From assembly GCA_964020155.1 (NCBI GenBank), contig OZ026548.1, positions 3,158,397 through 3,222,396 on the forward strand: a stretch of 64,000 nt of DNA, given 5' to 3'. The stretch is from Chondrilla cf. caribensis (lineage: Eukaryota; Porifera; Demospongiae; Chondrillida; Chondrillidae). Under the pieces are notes generated by a model. The model was not told the DNA's origin. It worked only from the letters and a program-made list of their open reading frames with translations, and made no database searches. This document shows, in pieces, positions 11,701 to 23,500 of this stretch; within the stretch, counting starts at the first letter, position 1, and each line of letters starts with the position of its first letter. The position numbers and the translations under genes are program-made.

Positions 11701-12782
11701 CTGGTAGTCCGCAGTCATTCTTGAACAAATCAGCCAGAGAATTCAGTAAAGTGGAAAAAGAAGAGGTTGTAAAATATGCTAACAGCACAACACTCCAGAA
11801 GGCTGCTGTTAAGTATGGAATTGCAGCACCTACTGTGTGGAGATGGAGAATTGAACTGAAGATGAATTCTCCGAGGTTCAGTCTGGAACAGAAGAAATGT
11901 ATTTTAACCTACACAGAACAAAATGGTGTCAAAAATGCAAGTAGAAAATTTGGAATTAGTACTCGAACAATTCAAAATTGGCGTAAACTTTTCAGTCCAG
12001 AAGTAGCTCTTTGCAGAACAGCAGATCAAGATTTCCCTTACCACAGCTCCCTTGATCCAGAAGAGGACATTTCAAGGGATAGACCAGAGCTCACAGATGT
12101 GTGCTGCAATCAGCCGTTTGATTTCATCATGTTGAATGACAGTAACTCCCTAACACCTTCAACACAAACTACATCCACATCGTTGTCACAAGCATCCAAT
12201 AGCAACAGATCAGGAAAGCCTATGGAGGTGGTCATGATGCCTGAGGAGTGTGACGTTGAATACGACATTGGGTCTGCAGAAGACAGTCAAGGGTGTTATC
12301 TCGTTCGCTGGCGCCTGGAAGAAAAATTGGAAATACTGAAGTACGCTCACATTCACACCCCAAAACTTGCTTCAGAGAGGTTTGGTGTCAATATGTGTAC
12401 TCTTCAGCAGTGGATGAAAGCATTCGGTGTTCCTACTATTTCTCCGGCTGACATATCGGTGTATCTCAGCGCATCATTCAATCCCCCAGTGGAGCACACA
12501 GATGACTCATGTCAGGGTGAGCATATTTATTTTGATTAAGTCCTATATGAAATTCATAATTCGTCATAATATTAATTGTTATGTTTCTTCTCTGTAGACA
12601 AAGAACCACATACGCTTAATGAGATGGATGCCTCCTCTAAGAGTACATCTGAGTCCAAGTTTGTGTCAAGCTGTTTATCTGGTAATGACGGTGATTCTGA
12701 AGCAGTTTCATCACCTTCCGACCTGCTTGCCCCTGTTGATGTAACACAATTGACACAGAGTCAGATGGCGAACAATTCTTGA
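8752..12782 (+). CDS. multi-helix-turn-helix protein with CENP-B/Tc5-type DNA-binding repeats
   Basis: Three coding exons join in phase: 8752-8787 (MSTHNESTVLPT), 9396-12516 and 12598-12782, giving 1113 residues. Five modules of about 62 residues share the pattern SY-ETD-IAEYVREQQ-AG--VT---LRNYA---V--ENP-F-AS-SW---FL-RH. They lie at about residues 66-128, 150-213, 385-448, 548-608 and 632-692. These resemble the CENPB/Tc5 transposase-type DNA-binding domain. Four further pipsqueak-like helix-turn-helix units lie at about 492-533 (GIAVSTLSGW), 793-832 (GIAAPTVWRWR), 838-877 (GISTRTIQNWRKL) and 982-1025 (GVNMCTLQQW). Ser/Thr-rich linkers separate them. No DDE catalytic domain is present, so this is a DNA-binding protein probably derived from a pogo/Tigger-type transposase, not a transposase. 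Exact role unknown. The start is supported by the donor after ACG and the acceptor TTATTATTGCAG. Confidence 0.85.
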
Positions 12783-14312
12783 ACATTTACATACAAATTA
12801 GTTGTCAGTTATTAATGAGAATTATTGTAATTTGTTATAATTACGTATATTAGTATCTGAAGATGTAATAATATTAATTAAATATGATAATTATGTTTAT
12901 TTTAATTTTGAAGTTATAAAAAATGCCAGATTTAGATATACGTACGTATAGCTATTAATTTAGGATATATATATAGTTGTATAGTATTATTTCATCAGCA
13001 AGGGAGATTCGAAAACCCAATTTACAGCTACATGCTGCGTGCATGACATCCATGCAAGTGTGAATTCCCACCACAAACATTTAATAACAGGATAACTGCT
13101 ATGAATGTCAACTGTACGTTATAAACCTATAAACATTACGTAATTGGAGCACATATGAATACCTGATCATAATACAATAGTTAATTTTAATAGAGTGTGC
13201 TATGCATACGTACATTAGGACGCCAGAAAAATATGGCGGCCCTAGCTATACATCCCGTACATGAAAACTGTCTAAAAATCTTGTGTATAAAAACTTAATC
13301 AATGTATTTGACCATTTCATTTAACATTTGAAATGAATACAATTAATGTATAAATGGCTGACACATTATTGAAATGTTAGCAAACAAGTTAAATTGGGTT
13401 AACCCGAGACAACATCCTGTCACACCAGTACACCATTAATTACTATAAGGACATCACAGCATAACCATCCTGATATCAGAAGGATGTAGCAGTACTTGGC
13501 ATACGTTAAACTGTGCTTCTGATATTATGATGGTTGTGCTATGTCCTTGTGCTCATTGCAATGGTGTACCAGTACTAGTGTGACAGTACGTTGCCTTCAG
13601 TTAAACCAGGTTGTTCCAACTTTTGAGCATGTATTATCCCTATTATGTTTATCATTTTTGAATGTTTTTTTATTATAATTTCAAATACATTGTCTTCTAT
13701 ACCATGCCTATAGACAGGATAGCTAATAACATGCATAAAATATATTATACGTATAATGATTATGCAAAAGTATGTGTTCATTGTTCACAATTCTTCAAAT
13801 CCTTACCACTACATGTACATTTATTCTTCTAAACTTGGCATCAATCTTCTCATTATGAACTCTCCAGCTGGTCACACGTTACGTACATGCTGTTACTTTA
13901 TGTACCTGACACGTGTCATCCCTAACCCCTTATATTATATGTTTAATTTTTGTTTTATAATTTGCGTTCCTATGTATAATTACTATTTACCTCACTTAAT
14001 TGTCATTTAATATTCTGGTACTATCTGAAATTGTAAAATTCATTATAATAAAATTATGCCATAATTTAACCATACAATTATTATGTAATAATCAGTATGA
14101 AGCACACAACAGTTTAAAGACTCTATTATACTATGGATAGATACGTAAGTGCAACAAGCAACAAATCGTACACTCTGGGTTGCTAACAAAAACAAAATAA
14201 TACGTTAATGTAAGAATTACTGATATTATTACTGTTTCTAAATCAATAATATCCAAAAGAAAATGTACACACAGATGAACCTGTTATTAACACACTTGGA
14301 ACATACAGTGTT
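12783..14312. other. AT-rich convergent 3' spacer
   Basis: This lies between two stop codons facing each other, so it contains both 3' untranslated regions. No further gene was seen. It contains a small inverted-repeat element (13418-13585) and many AATAAA/ATTAAT-like tracts, so a specific poly(A) site cannot be chosen by eye. Confidence 0.6.
13418..13585. mobile_element. 168-bp palindromic MITE-like element
   Basis: The left arm (TGTCACACCAGTACACCATT, then AAGGACAT, AACCATC and GATATCAGAAG) is repeated inverted on the right (CTTCTGATAT, GATGGTT, ATGTCCTT, ATGGTGTACC, GTGTGACA). The arms nearly meet in the centre. There is no coding capacity. Confidence 0.75.
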
Positions 14313-17297
14313 TCAATATTCATCATCTGTGTCATTTTCTTCTCTGTGAATGAGAGGCGTCTTAAAAGAGACTTTTTTAGACTGACTTCCTCGAATCTTT
14401 CCCGGAAGTAGTAAGATACTCCCAATTTTTGACGGCTTTATAATTTTTTCATGAGGTGAGAGGTCTTCTATATCTTCACTTGTTCGAATTTGCCGAAAAC
14501 CACGACAATAATTGGTAAGACTTGGGAAGCACAAGAAAGGCAGCAAGCAAAGGATAGTCAGGCAAAGACATCCGGTAATGGCACTTACAACAGCAGCAAC
14601 TACAACCACCACCTCCATGCTAATTAGACTGTCCACCACGCTAACTGTAGAGTGACTTGGAGTGGGTATTGACGGAGATTCAGAGGGAGCATGTACCGGC
14701 AGTGAAGTAGACATCAAACTAGTTGGACTTGGCTGCGGAGCTGTACATGTGACTAAACTTGGAATGGTATTCATGGGTGAATCCGCGTCCAGGGAAGACG
14801 AGAGATGCAACTCGATTGCAGTTGTAGTTGTTGGTACAACATTTGCTGACATGCTTGCAGCCTCCATATCATGAGATTCGACCACCAACTCACTGATGCT
14901 ATGGCTAGCGGATTTGGAGGCATCTAACAAGTTAGGCAAAACCTGTATTGCAACTCTTTCTTTGGCGTCCTCAGGGATTGTAAAATTAACAATTGTAGCA
15001 GGGCCATTACACACTTCAACTTTCTTCGTAGCTGTTCCCACTCCTTTAACTGAGGCAGTCACTTGGTATGTACCAGGCACTAATAACCGCCAGAAATCAC
15101 CATCTTTTGCGGTAGTTACGGTATGACTATGTCCTGTGACAGAAATTACAGCACCTGCTATAGGCTCACCGCCTGATTTATGGACAAAACCTTTAACACC
15201 AATGTGTACTTGCTGGATGAAATGTAACAAAGAAAGTTTGTTCGAGTTCCAGATTCGATGAAGCTCCCTTGTCATGGGAAATTTCATGCAATACTGCTCT
15301 ATTGTGATTTCAAAGCAGTTGGAGTGAAGGTAGTTGTAATCCTGCATTCCACCATTGACGTTGTACCATGCAGCACCATTGGTGATACCATTAGGAAAGT
15401 GGTCACCACATGTATCTCCCTTGTACATCTCGGGGTTCAACTTGGAATACGACAATGAAACATATTTGAAGACATCATCATCTGGAGAAAGTGTTGAAAC
15501 AGAGAGTCCTGATTCGGAGTTATCAAAGGGGTAGTTGACCACCATGGCTCCATTGTGTAAGTTTGCAGATAGAACAAATGGGTATTGCTTCATCCACTCC
15601 ATGACAGCACGGGTTTCTGGTTCAATTTTACGAGGATTACCATGAAATCTATCTGGAAAGTTCCTGTTGAGATCAACATTGTTGGCATTAGCTCTCCCCC
15701 GTGTTGAAGAGTAATCTCCCATTTTAGACCTTTCATAACCATCGGGATTCATGGTAGGCATCAAGTGGATACGGGTGGAATCAATCAATGAAGTGATACC
15801 GCGGTCACGACCATAGTTCTTACACAAATAACTTGCTAAGAGAAGTAGCATTTCCCTTCCAGTAACCTCATTACCATGCATGTTGGCAACATACTTGAAT
15901 TCAGGTTCCCCGGGTTCATGCACTCCTGGGTTGTCAGAGATTTCCAGCACCCACAATGTTTTACCTCTTACTGACTGTCCAATGGAATAAAGACGTGTTA
16001 TGTTTGGGAACGTTGCCACAATATCTTTCAAATACTTTTCAAGTGTATACTGACCATGATGGATGAATTGCGATGGTTCCCATCTCCCTTGACCAATCAA
16101 AATGAAATTTAATTCAGTTGGTTTACCAGCTACCACGCGAACACCTGATTTAGTTATACTATTGTATCCATCAGCACTCACTGTAATGGTATAGGTGCCA
16201 GGAATGAGAAGCCTCCAATATTCACCACACGCAGTTGATCTGATACTATGATCAATGCTTTTAACAGAAATGCTGGCATTGGCTATTGGGTTATCAAATT
16301 CATCTGTTATGAGCCCCTTGATACCAATATGTGTTTGCTGCATGAAGGCAATTAGGGCATCTCGGTTGTTTTTCCACTCTCCAGAAAGTTCAGAAGCCTT
16401 TGGAAACTTACAGCAAGACAGCTCCATAGTGATCTCAAAGCAATTGCTGTGAAGGTAGTTGAAATCTTGCATCCCACCGGGTACATCGTACCAATGAGCA
16501 CCGTTGGTAATGCCTCCAGGGAAGTCGTCTCCATCACAACCCTCATTCAAGTGCATGGTGCGATGGTTGTTTGAATACACCTGAGCTAAATGTCTGAAAA
16601 CATCATCATCTGGAGATTTACTGTAGTATCCTGAAACTTTGTGAGATCGGGAGTCATCAAAAGGATAGCTAGCAACTACAGAACCCCCATGAAGATTACC
16701 AGACAACACAAAAGGATTTTTCTCAATCCAGGATATTATGGCTTCCGTTTCCAACTCACGAGGTCTTGGTTTGGGAGGTTCGAATTGATCGGGAAAGTCG
16801 CGATTCAAGTCATGCCCTTTGGCGTTCTCTCTTCCTCCACTGTAGCTACACTGACCGGGGTGACTCTTTTCATAGCCGTCCGGATTCATAGATGGCATGA
16901 TATAGATATCCGTGTTCTTTACCAATTCGGATATCGTAGAATTTGTGGCATAGTTGTCACACAGATATTGAATCAGATAGAGAAGTACCTCTCGTCCAAC
17001 AACTTCATCGCCATGCATATTACCTACGTATTTAAACATGGGCTTTCCAAGAGAACGGATGCGTTTGACGTTTTCTGATATTCTCATCACCCACATCTCA
17101 CGTCCTTCGACAGTCTTGCCTACTGATGTCAATTTCGCGATGTTGGGATAGCCTTTCTCGTAGCTTTTCAGTAACTCTGTCATATCTTTGTAGTTATGAT
17201 GCTTGTGGGTCTCTATTGGTCTCAATGGGTCTCCAAGTATTCCTTCCAGGGAAAAATAAAGTAACGAAATCACTAAAAAATAGAAAGACGACGACAT
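14313..17297 (-). CDS. CPD: two-domain carboxypeptidase D-like membrane metallopeptidase (M14B)
   Basis: The protein is 994 residues in one uninterrupted exon. The Met at 17297-17295 is chosen because a signal peptide follows directly (MSSSFYFLVISLLYFSLEG); the longer upstream frame lacks one. Repeat 1 has the zinc ligands H95 and E98 (NMHGDE) and H203 (NLHGG), with catalytic E292 (FEITMELSCCKFP). Repeat 2 has H474 and E477 (NMHGNE), H581 (NLHNG) and E667 (FEITIEQYCMKFP). Both are therefore predicted active, each followed by a transthyretin-like beta domain (about 324-400 and 698-775). A Ser/Thr/Pro stalk leads to a transmembrane segment at about 895-925 and a cytoplasmic tail ending in an acidic cluster (EENDTDDEY), typical of trans-Golgi/endosome cycling. 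Vertebrate CPD has three repeats, the third inactive; here there are two. It should trim C-terminal Lys/Arg from secretory proteins. Confidence 0.93.
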   Translation of the reverse strand: MSSSFYFLVISLLYFSLEGILGDPLRPIETHKHHNYKDMTELLKSYEKGYPNIAKLTSVGKTVEGREMWVMRISENVKRIRSLGKPMFKYVGNMHGDEVVGREVLLYLIQYLCDNYATNSTISELVKNTDIYIMPSMNPDGYEKSHPGQCSYSGGRENAKGHDLNRDFPDQFEPPKPRPRELETEAIISWIEKNPFVLSGNLHGGSVVASYPFDDSRSHKVSGYYSKSPDDDVFRHLAQVYSNNHRTMHLNEGCDGDDFPGGITNGAHWYDVPGGMQDFNYLHSNCFEITMELSCCKFPKASELSGEWKNNRDALIAFMQQTHIGIKGLITDEFDNPIANASISVKSIDHSIRSTACGEYWRLLIPGTYTITVSADGYNSITKSGVRVVAGKPTELNFILIGQGRWEPSQFIHHGQYTLEKYLKDIVATFPNITRLYSIGQSVRGKTLWVLEISDNPGVHEPGEPEFKYVANMHGNEVTGREMLLLLASYLCKNYGRDRGITSLIDSTRIHLMPTMNPDGYERSKMGDYSSTRGRANANNVDLNRNFPDRFHGNPRKIEPETRAVMEWMKQYPFVLSANLHNGAMVVNYPFDNSESGLSVSTLSPDDDVFKYVSLSYSKLNPEMYKGDTCGDHFPNGITNGAAWYNVNGGMQDYNYLHSNCFEITIEQYCMKFPMTRELHRIWNSNKLSLLHFIQQVHIGVKGFVHKSGGEPIAGAVISVTGHSHTVTTAKDGDFWRLLVPGTYQVTASVKGVGTATKKVEVCNGPATIVNFTIPEDAKERVAIQVLPNLLDASKSASHSISELVVESHDMEAASMSANVVPTTTTAIELHLSSSLDADSPMNTIPSLVTCTAPQPSPTSLMSTSLPVHAPSESPSIPTPSHSTVSVVDSLISMEVVVVVAAVVSAITGCLCLTILCLLPFLCFPSLTNYCRGFRQIRTSEDIEDLSPHEKIIKPSKIGSILLLPGKIRGSQSKKVSFKTPLIHREENDTDDEY

Positions 17298-17527
17298 CTT
17301 TCTTTGCGGATTCTGCAACTGTAATGACGTCACAGAAGCGGAAGGAAGTCGTTGTCTTTCATTTGGAAGTGGATTGAAACCGAAATCCCTGCGTACATAT
17401 GGCACCGTATTATGTTCATACCACGTACGTGTATACAATGGAAGGAGATTGAGCCTAACTGGATGTTTCCGCTCGAGTGTTCGGGACGCATTGGGAAAGT
17501 AATAGAGGGTATCTTGTAAAAGTTGGT
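17298..17527. promoter_or_regulatory. short bidirectional promoter between the carboxypeptidase and SGSM genes
   Basis: Only 230 bp separate the divergent start codons, and nothing else is encoded there. A TGACGTCA site, the consensus for CREB/ATF-family factors, lies at about 17324-17331 within TAATGACGTCACAG. No TATA box was seen. Shared control of the two genes is inferred from the spacing. Confidence 0.6.
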
Positions 17528-20500
17528 ATGGAAGCACGGGCCCAGGCTGTCTTAGAGAAATGCAAGGACGAGGTAAGCCGGTTAACCCCTGATACTATAC
17601 GGTAACGTGGACTGTAAGTGGTATCAATCGCAGTCTGTAGCTAGGCCTCCATGTTGTGACACCGATCTCATTGTTCTCGCTACATTCTGTTTCTCTCTGT
17701 CACTTTTGATGTGCTGCGGTCCTGTACGCGCTGTACGTGATATCGATATGACAGTCGAGAGCAGTTGGTAAGAGAGGGGAGATATGGAACTTATACCCAA
17801 AATTTACGGTTTGTAAAAACTCACGCATAGGAACGGTACACTGAGATTGTCTATGATAATATAAAGGACTGATTAGGCGAATTGTTTCGATACACTTAGC
17901 TAATAGTCTGTTGATTTGTTGAAATCTTTGCAATACTATATATTTCCTGTTCTTTGACAAAGATTGGCATTAGATACATAGTACTGGCTATAGTAGTACG
18001 TTTCATAAAAACTCTTCTGTGTTTTCATTGGATATTGACAGGCCAAGAGATTGGTTGGATACAGCACAGCTGTTCAAAGACTACACTGGAGCTTCTCCTG
18101 TGTTGTTTCATTTTGTGGTAAGTGACAAAACTTTGATGTTTGTACATGTGTTAGAACACACCACCGATACATGACAAAACATTTAGGGCAACACAAGTTT
18201 AGTCTTCTGCTGGTTGGACCAGAAATCTTACGGCCTAGTATACCGTGTGTACGTAGTTGTTCCAATCAGCGGTGAAAGCAGACAAGCATTATAAACTCAC
18301 TGATGGCAATTTTCTAGGTTCCTCTTTCCAACATATTCACTAGTTCCTCTCACCAGCACTATGCTACCAGTATGCTTTATGGCCTTGGCTAAATTATTTA
18401 CAAGTAATGGTATTGCATATTGATTAAAATGTATCCTCCCCAGCTGCTGTTGAAGATGTGGTCTCCTTTGGTGTCAAAAAGAAGTATCAGAGCTCGTTTA
18501 CGTTTGGAGGTACTACGCCTCCTCCATCAGTTAAAATATTGAAGGCTCTGGCACTCAGTAAACATTATGAACTGGCTTCCGACCTGTGGGATAAGGCAGT
18601 GGAAGAAAGTAGGAAGGAGAGATCATCCAGTAGCACTGCCAAAGACAAGCACTCCTATCCAGCACAGGCCATCCTGGAGGAGAAGATCCTTTGGGTCAAG
18701 ATTGCACTTGTTGAAAAGGTGCTTTTGGATTATGTCAATTTGCTCGTCTCCCTGAAAAAGTGAGTGAATTTGGCTATTGAGTATCAACATTAGTTTCAGA
18801 TCTGTACTGTATTTCACAGAACATTCTACACAAAAGAATCAATACTTGGAGACTCTGTTCATGCTGATATATTTAGAAATCTTTTAGGTAAGAACTTCAG
18901 TATCGGCAGGTGTTAAAATGTCTCAAATACGTAGTACTGTAGTGATGTACTAGACTGATGCATAGCATTTGCCATTGCATTAAATATGTACATGCACATG
19001 CAGTAGATTTGCCTTGACATCCTGTTCAGTTATGCACCACAAACACATTGTGTCACTTTCTATAACAGATCTTTCCAAATTTGTCGCAATACTACCAATA
19101 CTACTATGTTCATACCTATGTTTCATGCAGATTTGCATTACCTCGTCCTATGTAAACATGATATTGGTGTGGTGTTCTTTACCTGGCACACGATTAATTT
19201 ATTAACAACAAAAGGCATTCACAAGGAACAAGTCACGGCCTGTGAACTTTGGGTCAGAAATTCGCACGAATTCGATAAGTGTCTGATATGTGGGATCCCC
19301 ATCAATACCAGCTGCATCCTAATCTTGTGCCTACCTGTCCCCCCATAGGGAGGGCCTGGTGGTGTTGTAACTACGTAAGTTGGAAGATTTATTATAAAGT
19401 GTGACGCAATGTGCTTGTGACACTATAACTGAACATAATATCGATGTTAAATCTACCGCATTAAATTACACTTACACTACATATTACTAAGGACAGATTT
19501 CAGTAGTTGTGGTTTTGAACCTGTACTGACTATTGGAGTGAATAGGATGTTGCCTTACTGTGTATATTTAATATCCTTGTGAAAATCTTCATCTTATGCT
19601 CAAGGTCTCTTAATACTTCTCAAAGTGGGTTGTGACAAAATAGAGGGTTAACAATGAAACAATATTAATGACATTGGTACCCATCTCAATGTATTGAATG
19701 TTGGTTATACCAGGCTGCATATACATATGCCCATGCGAACAAACAAAATGACAAGCACACACGGGTCATTGAAAATTGAGGGATTTACCAAGAAATTGAT
19801 AGTCACACCTTTTTATCAAAATGAAATTGTGATTTTGCAAGGGCCTCATTTCTGCAAGGAGTGGCTACAAGACTAGTTATATCTTGTCTTCTTGGGTGTC
19901 ATCCTGATGACTATTATCCACCATAATGTGTGCTGGTTATATCTGTTCTTGTATTCACGCAGCTGGACCCATGGTGCTGCGTATCTCAAGGATAAAGCAT
20001 CGTGACTCTGATTTTGTTCCTCCATCACCTCACGAGCTTGTCCATCGACATGCGTAAGTGTAATTGCAGCTTTACATGTGTACACACACAGTAACAGGTA
20101 ATACAAATTATGTATGTATACGTTCGTATCTGTCCATGTGCAGAGTGTTTGATAAAAAGAAGGTATATAAAAGCCATCAGACCATAAGTGATGAGATAGA
20201 CCTTTGGGGTCATGTTAAGTCGTTATATCAAAACCCCAGTTCGACCTGTTTGTATGGCAAGAACAATATCCTAAAGAATTTGGTGAGTGAAAAATTGAGT
20301 TTAGTGATCAGTGTTTGCTTATGATGTGTATGGACTCGCTATTATGTGTGTTGTATACCACAAGGGAACATGTATGTTGGTGGTATGTACATATGGTGTA
20401 TACTATTGAATACATACATCTGTGCACGTTGACACTTTGTACTTGTTATTGATGGACTGGGCCTTATGTATTGTTGTGTTTCCTACTTTGTTCCAGTCAT

Positions 20501-23500
20501 ACATGTGTAGGTTCCATGTCATTAGTCCATAGTTCTTTTCAATTGTGGTCTTTTACATGTGAAGGAAACTGAAACTCCCATGCCAATACGTATGGGGAAT
20601 TACGTGAGAGCAAGCGTGTTTGTTCGCGTTTTCTATACGTTTGTTGCTGTTTGCTGGGGTGACTTGAAAAATGACTATTTTCTCTACTATAGGCTCACTC
20701 CGCATATCCGAAGTTTTCCCCAGGTTACCTTTCCCTTCACAAAGGTAACAGGGAGGGCTTGGAACTGAAGTGGATCCCCATAGACATGCTGAATTGCACA
20801 CAGGAAGACCCCAGGGCGGAGCTGACATTGAGGTGTGTTTACCGGTTGTGGTTGTTGCAGTTTGAAGTCATTGTTGGTGTCTGCCCGTTAATAGGGATTC
20901 TTTGAAGTATGTGTTGACCTGTGATATTGAAAAGGATGTGGCACACATTCACTGTCACAGAACTCAAGGTATGTGCCTATGATGATATGTGATATGTATT
21001 CCAAATATTGCTCAGGGTTAGTGTAGATACTGTTAGTTGTGGATATTTATTTTATAAACAGGAAGTAGGCACAATTCCCTTGTCCAGGGTTGCTGATGTG
21101 TATGTACAGTACATATGTATGTAAACAAATATCCACAGAATATTATATGCATGTGATATTAATGTATGCATGCATGTTCAATTTCTAGCATCCAACATGT
21201 ATTGTGGGAATTGTGGATTGAGTTAGAATGAATAAGTATGTCTAAGCTGTAGAATGAGGGTGTATGTGGGTGGGTGTGGGCGTTTGTATTATGTAGGTAG
21301 GTACGTACCTACATGATACAAGCTCATGTATGAGCTCATGTTCATATAATATACGTATACTGGTATACAAATCACTCCATACAATGTAAAGGCTACTCGT
21401 GATATTATTACCCATATATATATATGTAATAATTACATTTGTTGCTTTCAGATAATCAGTATTACATGATACTTGTGGGATATGATGGCATAGCCACTCC
21501 TCCATTGATATTCCATCATCAAAGCTCTCTCCTGGCCTTGTTGGAGTGTATTGACACTGGACTGTTACCCCAGGGTTGTCTGGAACCTCCATTGTGGTTT
21601 TTGAAGAATCAAATTGGTGGTATGTCACTTGGCAACGTTTCTTGACAGACAGATGTCAAGATGTCTGTTAGTCTCCATACGTTACATTTCCATATTTGTT
21701 ATTCAACTTTTATGTATGTAGTGCCTTCTGGTGAAACAGACAAGGACCTTGAACTCTCAGAACCATGGAATCAAGTGTTTCACATACGAACAGTCCATAG
21801 ACGCATCAAAGAAGAGCCTATCCTGCACCCTTCAGTTAGAGGTGAGCATTCGACATGTGTACTAACACAGTACATACAGGTTGAAACCAATGTATATTTC
21901 ACTCTGTAGAAGTTGATATATTGTTGTCCGGATATACATACATACATACGTATATACATGATGTATTGTATAGTGTGTCCATTGTGCGGAATGACATCAT
22001 AGAGTCCTCTGTATGATACATGGCATACAGTACATGCATGTAATGTACAGTATCAGGAGTGTTTGCAAATGTATAAGTTTGTACATGTGATCTGCAAAGG
22101 AATGTTTCTGCTATTTATTCCTTTATTCTGATTATTGCACTGCTTCATAGGAACAATAATGACTGATGATGACCTAGAAGCTTTGAAAAAAATTGGAATG
22201 GAAGATTGGGGACACGACTCTTCTGTAGCTCAAGATGATTCTATGGATGATGTCAACCTGGAGAAGAATGGCCAACCGCCAGAGAAACCACACATTTTAG
22301 CTATGTTGGAAGCAAAGCGTGCTGTAAACAAGTTAGAAACCACTGCAATGGATGAACAATAGGAGTGTATATTGAATTACTATTGTTGAACTCGTAGGGA
22401 GCGCCTGGAAGGTTTTCAAAGCAAGGTGTCAAGACCTCTTGTAGCACGTTACTTCTACAGTTGTGAGTAATGCTTCTGTAGTAGTAGGGTTTATTCACAC
22501 CTGGCATACCTGTCAAAGTGTAGTGTACACCTGACTCATTGTATAGGGAGTGGCACATGTAGTGGGCACTGGATACTGGATTCACTATTCCTTTGTAGGG
22601 CTGTCGTATTGTCGTCACATGTCAAAGGCAAAGAAGCGTGTTTCACACATGACAAACCCCACACCTCCACCCAAACCAGCTAAAGATGGATGCTCTCCTC
22701 TGTCATATGAAGAATGGGAAAGAGTTAAAGAGTCAAAAAGTGTAAGAAAGAAGAATGACATACTCAATGTGTTTATACACTCACAGCATACGATCCTTGT
22801 TACTTCTCACTGCTAGTCTTCTGACTTACAAGAAATCTACAGGAAGATATATCTTGGTGGCATTGACCATGCAGCAAGACGTGAAGTACGTATGCACTTT
22901 TAGGAAATGGAAGTTTGGTAATTAGTGATTGTTTGTTGATCAATGTACTGTTGTAGGTGTGGCCATACCTTTTGGAGGTGTATCCAACTGGGTTGGTAAA
23001 TTCAAAATTCGATGCTCTCAACCGTGAATATGAACAGGCATATGCAAGTGCATTTGATTCTTGGAGCCAATTAGAATCTGCCCAATCAGCTCTGAAGGTG
23101 CTAATGAAAAAATTGGCAGAAAGTGATAGTATAGATGGTGTGCAAGGAGACCACGAAGCTGGTGAGGAGCGTGTATCCATGTATGTAGAGAGTGATACAA
23201 CTGCTGATAAAACTGACTCAATACTTGGAGAAATCAGCAGACCAGGTGAAGGGAAGAGGACACCATCTGTCAGCACTAACAGCAGTGATGTTGGCTCTCC
23301 GATGAAGAATGGATTTCAGTCTGAAGTGCTGAGTAATGGTGTTGACGGAGAGTGTAACTTGGAGGAGAACTCACTCATCACAATTGAACTAGAAGAGCAT
23401 ACGAAATGTGCAAGTGCCAAAAAAGAAGTAATTTTGATGGAAATGACTGAAATCTTTGAAAAACTTCCATTGGAAATGCGATCGCAATTAGAAACAGACG

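Noticed and set aside
19350..19374. Short candidate exon between acceptor CCCCATAG and donor GTAAGT in the SGSM gene
   Set aside because: Joining 18887 directly to 19963 keeps phase and restores the conserved SGSM text around GPMVLRI, so this piece is not needed.
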